From: Zymoseptoria tritici IPO323
Lineage: Eukaryota; Ascomycota; Dothideomycetes; Mycosphaerellales; Mycosphaerellaceae
Assembly (NCBI RefSeq): GCF_000219625.1
Contig: NC_018214.1
Coordinates: 1,240,001-1,304,000, forward strand
Direction of reading: 5' to 3'
Length of the DNA: 64,000 nt
Part shown: positions 21,785-33,058 of the stretch, in pieces
Position numbering within the stretch: the stretch's first letter is position 1
How the letters are laid out: each line of letters opens with the position of its first letter
Translations under genes and position numbers: made by a program
Notes under the pieces: model-generated
Databases searched by the model: none
Told to the model about the DNA's origin: nothing
What the model saw: only the letters and a program-made list of their open reading frames with translations

Positions 21785-24751
21785 ATGGACGACCTTTACG
21801 ACGAGTTCGGTAACTTCATTGGCGAGCCGGAGGAGGACAGTCAGGAGGAGGAGGCGGGAGCTTATGATGGCGCGCAATATCTGGACGATGATGAGGAGGA
21901 AGCGGCGGGCGGCGCACACACAGGCCAGGAGTTGATGGACATTGACGATGAGGGTCCTTCAAATGCGGTGGTTTTGCATGAGGACAAGCAATACTATCCC
22001 TCAGCATCGCAAATCTACGGACCAGATGTCGAGACTTTGGTCCAGGAAGAAGATACGCAAACGCTGCAGCAGCCGATCATTGCACCGGTCGAGCACAAAA
22101 AGTTCACAGTCGAGGAGGAAGATCTCCCAGAGGTGTACTTCGATCGCGGATTTCTCACAGACCTGATGAACTTTCCGGAGCAAATACGGAACATTGCACT
22201 TTGCGGCCACCTACATCACGGCAAGACGAGCATAATGGACATGCTCGTGACGCAGACACACAACATTTCACAGTACATGGAGGGCAAGACAGGGAAGGCC
22301 AGAGATGAGCATTTGCGGTATACGGACACGCATGTTCTGGAGCGGGAACGAGGACTTTCGGTCAAGGCCAGCCCTATGAGCCTGCTCTTGCAAGGAACAA
22401 AAGGTAAGAGCCATCTCCTGAATATCATCGATACTCCTGGACACGTCAATTTCGCGGACGAGGTGGCTGCATCATTACGATTGGTGGACGGTGTCGTTCT
22501 GGTCGTGGACGTTGTGGAGGGCGTGCAGGTACAGACGGAGATGGCTATCAAGCATGCGGTCCTCGCAGGCTTGCCGCTGGTTCTGCTCATCAACAAGGTG
22601 GACCGACTGATGTTAGAACTGAAGCTCCCCCCAAGCGATGCGTACTTCAAGCTCAAGCACGTCGTGGAGGAGGTCAACACGTTCATTGAGAACACGATTC
22701 CCGGCAGAGGCGAGAAGTTCCGTGTGAGTCCCGAGAAGGGCAATGTTGCATTCGCTTGCAGCAGCATGGAGTGGTGTTTCACACTACCAAGCTTTGCATC
22801 GATGTATGCGGAAAGCTACCCGAATGCAGAGTTCGATGTTGGAGACTTCAGCAAGCGGTTATGGGGTGACGTATATTTCAATCCGAAATCACGAAAATTC
22901 ACCCGGAAGCCAGTGGAGGATCGCGCGAAGAAGAGTTTTGTGCACTTCGTGCTGGAGCCAATCTACAAGCTTTACTCACACACAATCTCGGAATCGCCAG
23001 AGGTCCTCAAGAAGACATTAGCAAGTCTCGGGATCACACTCAAGCCGAAACAGTTGAAGGCGAACGCGAAAGATCTGCTAAAAATGGTTTGCGAGCAATT
23101 TTTTGGCCCCGCGACGGGCCTTGTGGACATGGTGGTGCAGCACATCCCATCCCCCGTGGAGGGAGCAAAGCAGAAGCTGGAGAACTATTACACAGGTCCT
23201 GTGGACACGAAGACTGCAACCTCAATGCTGAATTGCGATCCAGACGGCCCTCTGATTGTTCACATCACAAAGCTTTTCAGCACTCCAGACGCTCAAGGAT
23301 TTCACAGCTTTGGTCGGGTCATGAGTGGGACCGCCCGACCTGGTCAGCAAGTAAGAGTGCTCGGAGAAAACTACAGTATCGATGATGAGGAGGACATGGT
23401 CAACGCAACGATCGACAGCGTTTGGATTGGCGAGAGCAGATACAATGTGCCTGTATCGGGAATACCAGCGGGCAACTTCGTACTTCTCGGTGGCGTGGAC
23501 AACTCAATCATGAAGACGGCGACTATCATTGCACCGAAACTTCCGGATGGAGAAGAGGCATACATCTTCAAGCCAGTATCTCACTTCTTCGAGAGTGTCT
23601 TCAAGGTTGCTGTGGAGCCAATCAATCCTTCTGAGCTGCCAAAGATGCTTGACGGTCTCCGCAAGATCAACAAGTCGTATCCACTCATCACGACGAAAGT
23701 TGAGGAAAGCGGCGAGCATGTCGTCCTCGGTACAGGAGAGCTGTACATGGACTGTGTTCTGCACGATCTACGACGACTGTACGCGCAAATGGAGATCAAG
23801 GTCTCGGATCCGGTGACGAGGTTCTGCGAGACTTGCGTTGATCAAAGTGCGATGAAGTGCTACGCATTGACACCGAACAAGAAGAACAAGATCACTTTCG
23901 TTGCGGAACCTCTTGATGACGGCATCGCTCAGGACATCGAGACCGGCAGAGTCAGCATCAAGGACCCTGTGCGGAAAGTCGGTAAATTCTTCGAGGAGAA
24001 CTACGGCTACGATATTCTTGCGAGCCGCAACATCTGGGCATTTGGGCCAGACGACAACAGTCCCAACATCTTGCAGAATGATACGCTCCCATCAGACGTC
24101 GACCAGAAGCTTCTCCGCAGCGTCAAGGACACCATTCGGCAAGGGTTTTCATGGGGAACGCGAGAAGGCCCACTGTGCGAGGAGCCGATCCGAAACGTCA
24201 AATTCAAGCTTACCGACATCGACCTCGCGTCCGAAGCCATCTTCCGCGGCGGCGGTCAGATTATTCCGACGGCACGAAGAGCGTGCTATTCATCCTTCCT
24301 CATGGCCGGTCCTCGCCTCATGGAGCCAATGTACTCATGTACGATGCTCGGCCCAGCGAATTCCGTCTCAGCACTGTACACTGTTCTTGCTCGTCGCCGC
24401 GGACATGTACTGAGCGATGCTCCCGTGCCTGGTACTCCTCTCTACTCAGTCAAAGGTCTCATCCCAACCATTGACTCCTTTGGCTTCGAGACCGATTTGC
24501 GCATTCACACGCAAGGTCAAGCGACTGTGTCTCTCGTGTTTGACCGCTGGAGCATCGTTCCTGGTGATCCGTTGGACAAGAGTATCACGCTCCGCGCTTT
24601 GGAGCCGGCAAATGCTCAAGCAACGGCGAGAGATTTCGTGCTGAAGACGAGGAGGAGAAAGGGACTGAGCGAAGACGTCACAGTCAGTAAGTACGTCGAG
24701 CCGGAGATCATGAGGCAGCTCAGGGAAACGGGCATGTTGGATGGGGCTTGA
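21785..24751 (+). CDS. SNU114: U5 snRNP GTPase SNU114 (EFTUD2/Cwf10)
   Basis: A single exon of 988 residues, the usual length. SNU114 is an EF-2-like GTPase of the U5 snRNP that controls spliceosome activation and disassembly. An acidic N-terminal region (MDDLYDEFGNFIGEPEED) precedes the GTPase domain: P-loop GHLHHGKTS near residue 140, switch II DTPGHVNF near 216, and NKVDRLMLELKLPPSDAYFK near 269. Domain II onwards continues to the EF-2-like C-terminal part, ending RQLRETGMLDGA. The His-His in the P-loop (rather than the Val-Asp of translation factors) is typical of this family. The start fits the conserved MDDLYDEFGN opening. Being a large intron-free frame, it is a safe anchor for the annotation. 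Confidence 0.97.
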   Translation: MDDLYDEFGNFIGEPEEDSQEEEAGAYDGAQYLDDDEEEAAGGAHTGQELMDIDDEGPSNAVVLHEDKQYYPSASQIYGPDVETLVQEEDTQTLQQPIIAPVEHKKFTVEEEDLPEVYFDRGFLTDLMNFPEQIRNIALCGHLHHGKTSIMDMLVTQTHNISQYMEGKTGKARDEHLRYTDTHVLERERGLSVKASPMSLLLQGTKGKSHLLNIIDTPGHVNFADEVAASLRLVDGVVLVVDVVEGVQVQTEMAIKHAVLAGLPLVLLINKVDRLMLELKLPPSDAYFKLKHVVEEVNTFIENTIPGRGEKFRVSPEKGNVAFACSSMEWCFTLPSFASMYAESYPNAEFDVGDFSKRLWGDVYFNPKSRKFTRKPVEDRAKKSFVHFVLEPIYKLYSHTISESPEVLKKTLASLGITLKPKQLKANAKDLLKMVCEQFFGPATGLVDMVVQHIPSPVEGAKQKLENYYTGPVDTKTATSMLNCDPDGPLIVHITKLFSTPDAQGFHSFGRVMSGTARPGQQVRVLGENYSIDDEEDMVNATIDSVWIGESRYNVPVSGIPAGNFVLLGGVDNSIMKTATIIAPKLPDGEEAYIFKPVSHFFESVFKVAVEPINPSELPKMLDGLRKINKSYPLITTKVEESGEHVVLGTGELYMDCVLHDLRRLYAQMEIKVSDPVTRFCETCVDQSAMKCYALTPNKKNKITFVAEPLDDGIAQDIETGRVSIKDPVRKVGKFFEENYGYDILASRNIWAFGPDDNSPNILQNDTLPSDVDQKLLRSVKDTIRQGFSWGTREGPLCEEPIRNVKFKLTDIDLASEAIFRGGGQIIPTARRACYSSFLMAGPRLMEPMYSCTMLGPANSVSALYTVLARRRGHVLSDAPVPGTPLYSVKGLIPTIDSFGFETDLRIHTQGQATVSLVFDRWSIVPGDPLDKSITLRALEPANAQATARDFVLKTRRRKGLSEDVTVSKYVEPEIMRQLRETGMLDGA

Positions 24752-24772
24752 AATGGACACGAATGACAATGA

Positions 24773-24792
24773 GGCATGCGTCCAAGCATGCC
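24773..24792. terminator. hairpin in the SNU114 3' region
   Basis: GGCATGC and GCATGCC form a 7-base stem with a 6-base loop, about 20 bases after the SNU114 stop codon. Fungal mRNA ends are set by polyadenylation rather than hairpins, so a role in termination is only a possibility. Confidence 0.25.
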
Positions 24793-24818
24793 CTTGCTTG
24801 TCTGACCCGCAGCACTCC

Positions 24819-24854
24819 ACGGTGGCACAGTGGTCGACGGTGGCACAGTGGTCG
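24819..24854. repeat. tandem repeat, 2 x 18 bases
   Basis: Two adjacent identical copies of ACGGTGGCACAGTGGTCG, at 24819-24836 and 24837-24854. It is a minisatellite-like duplication in the 3' region of SNU114 and may be variable between strains. Confidence 0.7.
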
Positions 24855-25586
24855 TCCTACTGCAATGCCGCGCCGTGACGCTGAGACATGGCCCGAGAAA
24901 ACGGGACCGCTCCGCTCGAAAGTCGATGCAGGCCGCTCACGGCACGAATTTTCCAATGTCGCTTGCTCGATGTTGGCCGCTCTGGATGGACCGTGGTCGA
25001 TATCGAACTGCTGGCGAGCCATTCAACGGATCATATAACAGGAGTCTTGTAGCGAACACGCAGACCAGCCGAACGTGGGAGATTGTTGAAAGGAAAGACG
25101 CGGAGTAGCGTATTGAGCGACGTTGATGAGCTTCGTAGCAAGGTTGCACATATCAAAATGCCCTCCAACGATCACATGAAGACTCTCTACAGCCTCAAAG
25201 TTCATCCATCTTTCTGCACGCAAAACGGATGTACAGGTCTGCCCGCAAATCCTTTCTACATTGAGTCCAGTACTGCACATTAAGGTGGTCTTTCGCGGGG
25301 TTTTGTGGAGCAAGCTGGAGGAACAACGAATAGGTAACCATGCTCGTGACGAGCAAGGAGACGGCACCGAATGGCGGTGGAGCTGATTCCGAAGCCTTTC
25401 TTCGCTGCAATGCTTCCGCGAACAGATTGGCGTCACTACATTAACGGATCATCGCTACTTTTATACAACATCTGTCCAAGCACTCTTGCACCGTCAAGCA
25501 CTTCACCAAGCCACGACGGGATTTGCCTGTACAAACCTTCCATCTTGGACTTGGAGCTTGTCTAATCCTACATCCGGTGGATCAAG

Positions 25587-27502
25587 ATGGGCGTTTCCCG
25601 AAGAGCTGGGAGTCCGTCCAATGAGATTGTCGCCGAGCAGCAGTCCCAAGCCTCTCAAGACAAACATGCCGGTGTTCATCACGAAGTATGGCGACTTCCA
25701 AAGAGTGGAGGCGGCGATGTCGCGCAGACTCTGTTCAACTCTCCGGACGAAATCGATGAGCCCATCGATCCGGAGGAAGAGAGGAAAGTTGTGAGGAAGA
25801 TCGATTACATGATCTTGCCGTATCTGGTCAGCCTTTACTACACAATTATACAGCTCACATACCGTATCACTGACTGGTCAACACACAGGCAGTCTGCTAT
25901 GTGAGTGGAATGAAGCGGAAACGCTTCGCACGCATGATGCTAGCACGTCTTGCTGGCCCTTGTGCAGTGCCATAGCATATCTGTAACTCTGCTGACCTGT
26001 CGCAGGTTTTCTTCTACGTCGACAAAACAACGCTCAGCTATGCCGCCATATTCGGGATACGAGAAGACCTGAACATTGTCGGAACACAATACAGCTGGCT
26101 TTCATCGATCTTCTACTTCGGGTTTCTTGCTTGGGCTATCCCAACAAATCTTCTGCTTCAGAGACTACCAGTGGCGAAGTATCTTGGCTTCAACATCTTC
26201 CTCTGGGGTTTCTTCCTGATGCTACAAGCGGTCTCTCACAATTTTGCCACGCTGGCTGCCCTAAGGGCTATTTCTGGAGCAGCAGAGGCTGTCGCTGATC
26301 CTGCCTTTATGATTGTGACCGGCATGTGGTATACCAGGCGGCAGCAGCCCATCCGATTTGGCATTTGGTACAGTATCCCGACCCGTTCATCAGGTCCGGA
26401 GAGCTCCTGCTGACATGCCGGCCGCCAGGTATTCGGCCAATGGCCTCGGCATCGCTCTTGGTGGCCTGCTCGGATACGGCATTGGCAACATCAAAGGAAG
26501 CCTCCCATCATGGAAGTTCGAATTTCTGATCATTGGCGCGCTATGTACGATATGGGGCGTCGTCATAGCTGTTTTCCTCCCGGACTCTCCTGTCACGGCG
26601 AAGGGACTCAGTGCAAGGGAGAAACGCGTCGCCGTGGAACGACTGCGGGAAGACCAGACTGGCGTTGAGAACAAGACCTTCAAGTCGTACCAAGTCTGGG
26701 AGGCGTTCAAAGACTACAAGCTTTATCTGTTCTTCCTCCTCGGTACGGTTTGCAATTGCCCAAATGGAGGCATATCGAACTTTGGAACGATCATCATCAA
26801 GGGTTTCGGTTTCTCCACTTTGGGTGAGTGGACTGGATGAACGGCAATACAAGCATCAGCTTTGCGAGCCGGGACTTCGATCATTGAGACTTTGCTGACC
26901 TGTCCCGTTTTTTCTTCACAGTCACCACTCTCATGCAGATTCCATACGGCGCCATCATCGCAATCTCGATCCTCTCCTGTGTCTTCTTGAACGACTACAT
27001 GGCCAGAAATGGACGTCAAACACGTTGCTACTTCATCATTCTCTTCTTACTGCCAAACATCGCCGGCGCATTCGGGTTGAGGTTCCTGGCTTCGGATAAC
27101 ATGGCCGGCAGGTTGACTTGCTACTACCTGACCGGTCCGTACAACGCAGCTTTCGTCATGATCTTGAGCATGACTACCGCGAACACTGCCGGTCATACGA
27201 AGAAAGTCATCACCAACGCTTTCCTTTTTTTGGGCTACTGCACCGGCAATATCATTGGCCCGTTCTTCTACCTGAGCTCTCAGCAGCCAGAGTATCCTCT
27301 TGGTATTTGGAGTATGATCGTCAGTCATTTGCTCGAACTTGTGATCATCATCCTGCTGAGGTTTCTTTTGGCTCGGGAGAATGCGAGAAGAGATCGTTTA
27401 CAGGGCTTGCAAGAAGGAGGATTGAAAGGTCGAGATCTGGGCTTGACTGCTTTCAGTGATATGACAGATCGGGAGAACCTCAACTTCAGATATATATACT
27501 GA
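25587..27502 (+). CDS. MFS permease, allantoate/anion:cation symporter type, with 12-base microexon
   Basis: Five exons close in phase to give 529 residues: 25587-25826, 25889-25900, 26006-26367, 26429-26823, 26922-27502. Exon 2 is only 12 bases and encodes Ala-Val-Cys-Tyr; joined, the first membrane helix reads ILPYLAVCYVFFYVDKTTLSYA, where without it the helix would be cut. The next junctions restore FGIWYSANGLGIALGG and GFSTLVTTLMQIPYG. About 12 membrane helices follow a 70-residue cytosolic N terminus with acidic DEIDEPIDPEEER. The pattern (DKTTLSYAAIFGI, then SSIFYFGFLAWAIP) is that of the fungal ACS/Dal5 family, which imports organic anions such as allantoate, nicotinate, pantothenate or biotin-related compounds; the substrate cannot be told. 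The downstream neighbour, convergent, is a Zn2Cys6 regulator. Confidence 0.88.
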
Positions 27503-28856
27503 AGGAGAAATGACTTCGTGACAGGGCAAGCCACAGTCTGCAGCGTTTGTGTTCTTGGAGAAGAGGATGTACGACATAGATGTACGAACATCTGAATCTG
27601 AACGGCAAGTCATCGTGATATCTTGGTCATGCTGTTCATCGTATGCGCTACCAATGTCTCCCAATTTTGGACCGCGGGCTACAATACTGCACAGCCAGGC
27701 CACGATACGACAGACACGCCTTGTACCCAGCGAGTTCTTCCCGTTCACCGAGACTGCACCGCTAGCTCAGCGCGCGAAACGGCCTCGAGGACGCAAATAC
27801 TCGATCAAGTCTATGTCCGACGTTCAAAGTGAGACATGAACATTGCTTGCCCTTGCCTTCCTCGGCGCTTTCATGTGACAATCCACTTGCACTGCAGTTT
27901 CAGCAAGCGCTCGTTCTCGCCGAGAATCGAAACCCTTGCAACAAGAATAAGATCCCTGAGCAACAACCATCCAAGCCGCGGTCCTTCGCTTCGGCGCAAT
28001 GAAGGTGACGAAAGCAACCATGGCATACCGTGCAGGGCACAAAGCTGAGGTGAGAACAATTGAGGCAAATTCCAAGCAGAGATATATTGATCGTTAATTT
28101 TGCGTCTTGCTCTTTTTAACCAACATTGCGATCTGTAAGCATCGGCTAATAAGTGGACTCCGTCAGGCATTAGGGTATAGCATACAACCGGGGTGTGTAG
28201 AGATCGCCGCAGGAATGTTCTACCGGCGAGCAGGGATGTGGTTGTACATGCTTTTGATGCCTCGGCTTGGTCGTTTCGTCCCAAGTACTTTCGTCCGATG
28301 CTGGTGTCACACGCACGACCAGCGTGCTGTAGTTGCTCAAGGGCGCGGTGGTATCCCTGAGGTGCCGCCCAAGCTTGCAGGAACGAACACGTTGACATTG
28401 CCGGAAGAGGAGTAGTGACTCGTGTTCGTGACGTCTGATAGCCGGGTCTAGAGGTACTTGGAGTATTGGCCCGTGGTTCAGCCGTTGCTGTGTTGTCCGG
28501 CCGTAGAGAGACCAGAGGAGATGCCAGGGAGGCAGTGCCAAGCCACCTTCTGAGAAACTATCGCGGCGATGTGGTGACTCGAGGAACCATTGCGGCCGAC
28601 CATGGTACCCGGCTCCGAGGTTGATTCGCACGAAGCGCCGCCTGCCCTCGATCGAATGCGAAAACGGAGCGTATGAAGAGATCCCTGAGGTTTACTAGTT
28701 CCCTCGCGGAGACTTCGGGAAGTGGGCGGCCGTTCAAGGACCGTCACAGGGCTGAGTATGGCTCGAATGCCGTGCTTGCGCTTTTCGGCAGTGGCTGGTA
28801 TTGCGTTGAACTTGGCATGATAATGGTCTCACTTCATCCTGTACCCGGTCGACCGG
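27503..28856. other. intergenic between convergent genes
   Basis: 1.35 kb between the stop codons of the MFS gene (plus) and the Zn2Cys6 gene (minus), which is long for a convergent pair. Open frames in it are short and overlap on both strands. Nothing recognisable was found; a degraded gene or long 3' regions are both possible. Confidence 0.4.
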
Positions 28857-31618
28857 TCAACCGCGCCGTTTTGAGGCATTGGGATATTGCGCATATGCTG
28901 AATGATCGATGCTGGCTTCCCGGTATCGTTTTTGACCATGGCCGGAGACAAAGGCGCTCGTAAATGCATCTTGCCACATCAAGGGTGTGACCACAGGCAT
29001 TGCTGGGGGTGTACTAGCAGCCATCGTCGGAATCTGCTGTGTGCCGTAGGCAGCTTGGGCTCCGGTCGGCGAAAGCTGATTTTGCATCATTGGTGCCAAC
29101 GTTGTCTGCATGCTTCTAGGGGCGGGAGGGGTTGCTTGAGGAGGTGGAGCGCCACCGAAGGCAGTGTTCCACTGCTGGAAGATTCCAGAGGGGTCCCACA
29201 CTGGAGTATGTTGCTCATTGCTGACGACAGGCTCAAGCGCGAATCCAATTTGCTGAGACTGAGGAAGCTGTGTGACGATATGCGGCGGATATGAGGGCGC
29301 CGTTGACATTTCGAAGCTGTTAGCATGGAACGGCATTCCAGGCCGACTCTGTATTGGCTGGCCAGGCATGTTGTTGAAGGTGCCATATTCACTCGGCGCC
29401 ATTGAAGTTTTGCTGGAGGCAGCATCTGTCGTGCTGGCCCATCCAGGTGTATGGAATGGGGCTGCATTGCCCTGGTTTGAGTATGTGCTCGAAGGCGTCG
29501 ACTGGTTCTCCATTACTGGACTTCTCAATCCCAATGTCGATTTCAATTCGAACGGTAGTGACGTATCGGCGCTAAAGGCTTCGCGGAGCGCATTGATTTG
29601 GACTTGCATCTCCGGTGTGGATGAGGGTAGACAGTGTTCCAGAACACGCATGTGTCGGGCAAAGTACTGCCTTGCTTGGCTGTTCAATACAGGATCAGGT
29701 GAGGTGATGGCAGCCTGAGAATATTAGCAAGCCGCCCAGCACACGCGGAGCGAAAGCAACTCACCAAGTGTAGCATGGTACATGTCAAGACACAGTAGAT
29801 CGTGTAGTTGACTCCCCGAATCATGAAGTGCAGTCCGTGAAAACCAAAGTCGCGATATAGCGCCTCTTGAATGCGGCACATGCGCACTGCAGCGTCCAAA
29901 CAGATGTCTAGCTGGCCTTTGAAGTCGGGATCTCCTTTGTCAAGCAGTGCTTGAAGCTGAGGTCTGTGGTGCATGATCACCACCAAGTGATGGTAACAGT
30001 TGACATCAGCGACATAGTGGTCGCCACCTAGCCACGGCGGACTGCCATCCTCCGGAAAATGGATCTGGAAGTCTGGCGGTAGATGTTTCAGCCAGGCGGG
30101 GAGGTCTTCGTTGTGCCGTACGAAGGCCGGGTCCAATGCCCAGTCCTTCCTATGGCGTCGATTGGCCTGCCATAGCACATTCGACAGCTTGATGTTTCGG
30201 ACTGATTGCGCCATTACTGTACTCTGACGTGACGCTTGAAGCTCGAATGAATTGACATCGCCAGAGGGAATTGGCATGTCAACGTCCACCGTGTCGAGCT
30301 CGATGGAATAATCCAGCCGTCCCTGCGGAGCCCCTACCAGGATTTCCAGCGTGAATAAGGCTTGCCAAATTCGTGTTCTCATCATGCAGTCTGGCTTTCT
30401 CAACTTGCAGGCATTTCCCATCCGATGCTGCTCGCGATGATCGTGAAGACCAAGGTCCAATCCCATCGTGATCATGTACTTCGTATCCATCCATGAACGG
30501 TAGTAGTACCCACGCTTGGATATGCTCTCCCTTGCTTTCATCAGTATCAACATGGCTTGGATCGTACTCAGTCTCGGCACGTCCTTGAAGCGCTCCTCGT
30601 GGCGGGAGGCAAGCGCGAGCCACCTTCGGGATTCCACCTGCTCTTCCAGATACCTTGCTACACTGGCAAATATGCCCTCGAGGAGCAGAGGCGAGATCGT
30701 GTTCCGTGCCACTCGCCACTGGTCCAGAAATGCGCCTTTGTTGAGTACAGGAACGTAGGGATGGATGTGCTCAAAGAAGTAGCCAAAGTAGTCCATGGCC
30801 CTCTCCTCCGAAGGCATCATCTCAGGCGGTATGCGTGCGACTGGATCGGCCAGAACAGAAGCCGGCAGGACGACCTCTGCTTCCTCCATCGCCGGAGCGT
30901 CAGCGGATATTTGCTGTTGGTTCGTGATATAAGGTGCGGCAGATGTGACATCGATCTGCAGGTCACCCATTTGGTGCGATAATTCTCGCACAGTGGCATC
31001 GACATCCTGTGGATCGCCACCAGAACTACTCGAGCCCACAGTCTGGGAGCGGATAAATGCAGGGTGCCCGCGAGAGTCGTAGTCGGATTGTGCTGCGTCC
31101 GACTCGAAGTAGGCATTCACGGGCTGAGTGGCATCAGCACGGGATGATGGGGTTCGGTCGAACGATTGCAAGTAATCAAGGTCAGGGCGGAGACCTGGAG
31201 TTGAGGCCGGAGGAGGTGGATCCAAGGAAGGCGGAACTCCGTTGGCCCACTCGTGGACCATCTGCGGTTGGGCAGTCAGGACATTTTGAGAGCGTTGTTT
31301 CGTGTCGATCGGACCGGTGGCCGGAAATGTGGTGTTCTGGAATGAAAACTGCTGAGTGCCGGCGGTAGAGCCGGCGGTTTGCTGGTCGTCGTCCTGATCC
31401 AAAGTCGGTGGCACACATTTGAGTTTGAGACGCACACATGCTCCACACGGCCATGGACCGTTCTGTAGAGCGCCATCGCAGCGGATTTTGCGTTTGCGGC
31501 AGCCATCGCAGGCGCGCATGACCTTGAGCCGCTTGTGTCGGTTATACTCGTCGACGAAGACATACTGCTTCGTGTGGCCAGTCGCCGGAGGCGCTGGCGT
31601 GGCGGTAGCGTGGCTCAT
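28857..31618 (-). CDS. Zn2Cys6 fungal-specific transcription factor
   Basis: Two exons (31618-29765 and 29714-28857; 50-base intron) give 903 residues. The binuclear zinc cluster sits at residues 37-68: C37-x2-C40-x6-C47-x10-C58-x2-C61-x6-C68, with the basic segment RKRKIRCDG after the second Cys. A fungal-specific transcription factor middle homology region covers about residues 270-600 (GYYYRSWMDTKYMITMGLDL, then RTRIWQALFTLEILVGAPQG). The last 280 residues, coded by the second exon, are Gln/Pro/Ala-rich and likely an activation region, ending with a basic SKRRG. The start chosen at MSHATATP lies just before the zinc cluster; an in-frame Met at 31774 would add 52 residues. It is convergent with the MFS permease; control of that gene is a guess only. 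Confidence 0.87.
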
Positions 31619-33058
31619 CCGGTCGGCAAGCTTGTGCTGTGAGGATCGATTACCAGAGAGGTCGGGCCAAAGAGACAGCGGCAGTGATGTAGAGAGGCAT
31701 CGGAGGTGTGGCGGCGGATGCGCGTTGACGCCGAGGAGCAACTGGGATGGATGGGTCGTCAAAGTCCGGTGCAATTCATATCACGCAGGGTGAGGGCAGG
31801 ATGGCGAGTCGCGACACCAAGGCCAGCAATAGCATAACACCCGTTGCCGTGGCTGAGGTAAGGTGTAAGCGGATGCGGTACTCCACAGTAAAGGGTGGGC
31901 GTGGGATTCTTAATCAACGGGTCGCAGGAGATCGCCCGGAGGTCGGCAATGGAGGAGTGGACGACGAGCAGTGTCGAGGACGAGGATGAAGTCAAGCTAA
32001 GGTCGGCCAAGCGAAGCAGGTGAGACCAGCCGGTAAGTCTAAAAGGTTTTGGGAATGTGGGACGGAAGGAAGAGTCGAAGGATCCATGAGGAGCCATGAA
32101 TTATCCGCCCGCGCAGTGTGCGATGCTTCTTCTGCACACCACTACCGCCTTACCATTAAGGTACTCCTCGGAAACGATAAGACACACGTCCGGCGGGTAA
32201 TGGGATCAAGTCGCAGTGCTGGCAAGCAGCGTACGTCCGTAGCATTGATCTCTCAACACCGACATCCATTCTTACCCAAAGGTCTCAGACAGACTCCTCA
32301 GTCGGCCATCACTCGGGCATCTCGTGCGGCGTGGCCTGTAGCACTGGTGCGTCAGTAGTGACGGGCATTACTGCACTGCCCCAACTCGCAATCGATAGTC
32401 TAGACCGGGAGCTATAGCAGTATACTAGGTAGACGTCTACTAAAAAGTAAGTTAAAAGCGACCAACCCGGCTCGATACTTTTGCAAGGTATCAGCGCCGC
32501 TTGGCTTTACGACATCATCCAACAGCTGCATCGTGAGGGCCTTTCAGAGCAACTGTCACTCATCATTCCATTGCATCACCATATGGACACTGCGAGCAAT
32601 CTCCCGTTGTCCTCAAGAGCGCGTCGAGTCTCCTTCACGAGTAACCGGCACAGTGCCAGCAAAGATCCGCGGTCATATTCGTCAGCTCGATCTTTGCCCT
32701 AATGAAAGAAAGCCGCTACTGCCCAACCATTTGCTGCGTGAAACGGGCGTCTTCCAACAATGTCGCAACCGCAACGTGGATTGTTGTGCACTTCTGTACT
32801 GCTGCCTTGTCGCACCACTCGCATTAGTAGCGTAGTAGTGATAAAGAAGCACCCTCGCCAGGAATCAGTTCGTATTTCGGTAGAGGCAAGAATCCGAATC
32901 CCCGCGCGGACAAGAATCCGCCCGTTTTTGACTTTGAAGGATTCTTGTCAGCGCGGGCCGCCCTCCCCTCCGCGTAGTAAATCTGCCGGGTGTGTGCCAC
33001 CCGCATCTTCTCACAACCTCAAGATCATCATAAACTCATACACACCGCACTGGACATC
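31619..33058. other. intergenic, long divergent promoter region
   Basis: 1.44 kb between the divergent starts of the Zn2Cys6 factor and the CIA2 gene. The first 150 bases remain open in frame with the regulator and may be leader. A perfect 12-base palindrome, GTAGACGTCTAC, with a central ACGT core lies at 32429-32440 in an A/T-rich patch. No coding region is supported. Confidence 0.45.

Larger units (their letters stand above)
24752..25586. other. intergenic with hairpin and 18-base tandem repeat
   Basis: 835 bases between tandem plus-strand genes. Just after the SNU114 stop lies a perfect 7-base inverted repeat (GGCATGC, 6-base loop, GCATGCC; 24773-24792), followed at 24819-24854 by two exact copies of an 18-base unit (ACGGTGGCACAGTGGTCG). 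No gene was found; the 3' part should hold the permease promoter. Confidence 0.5.
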
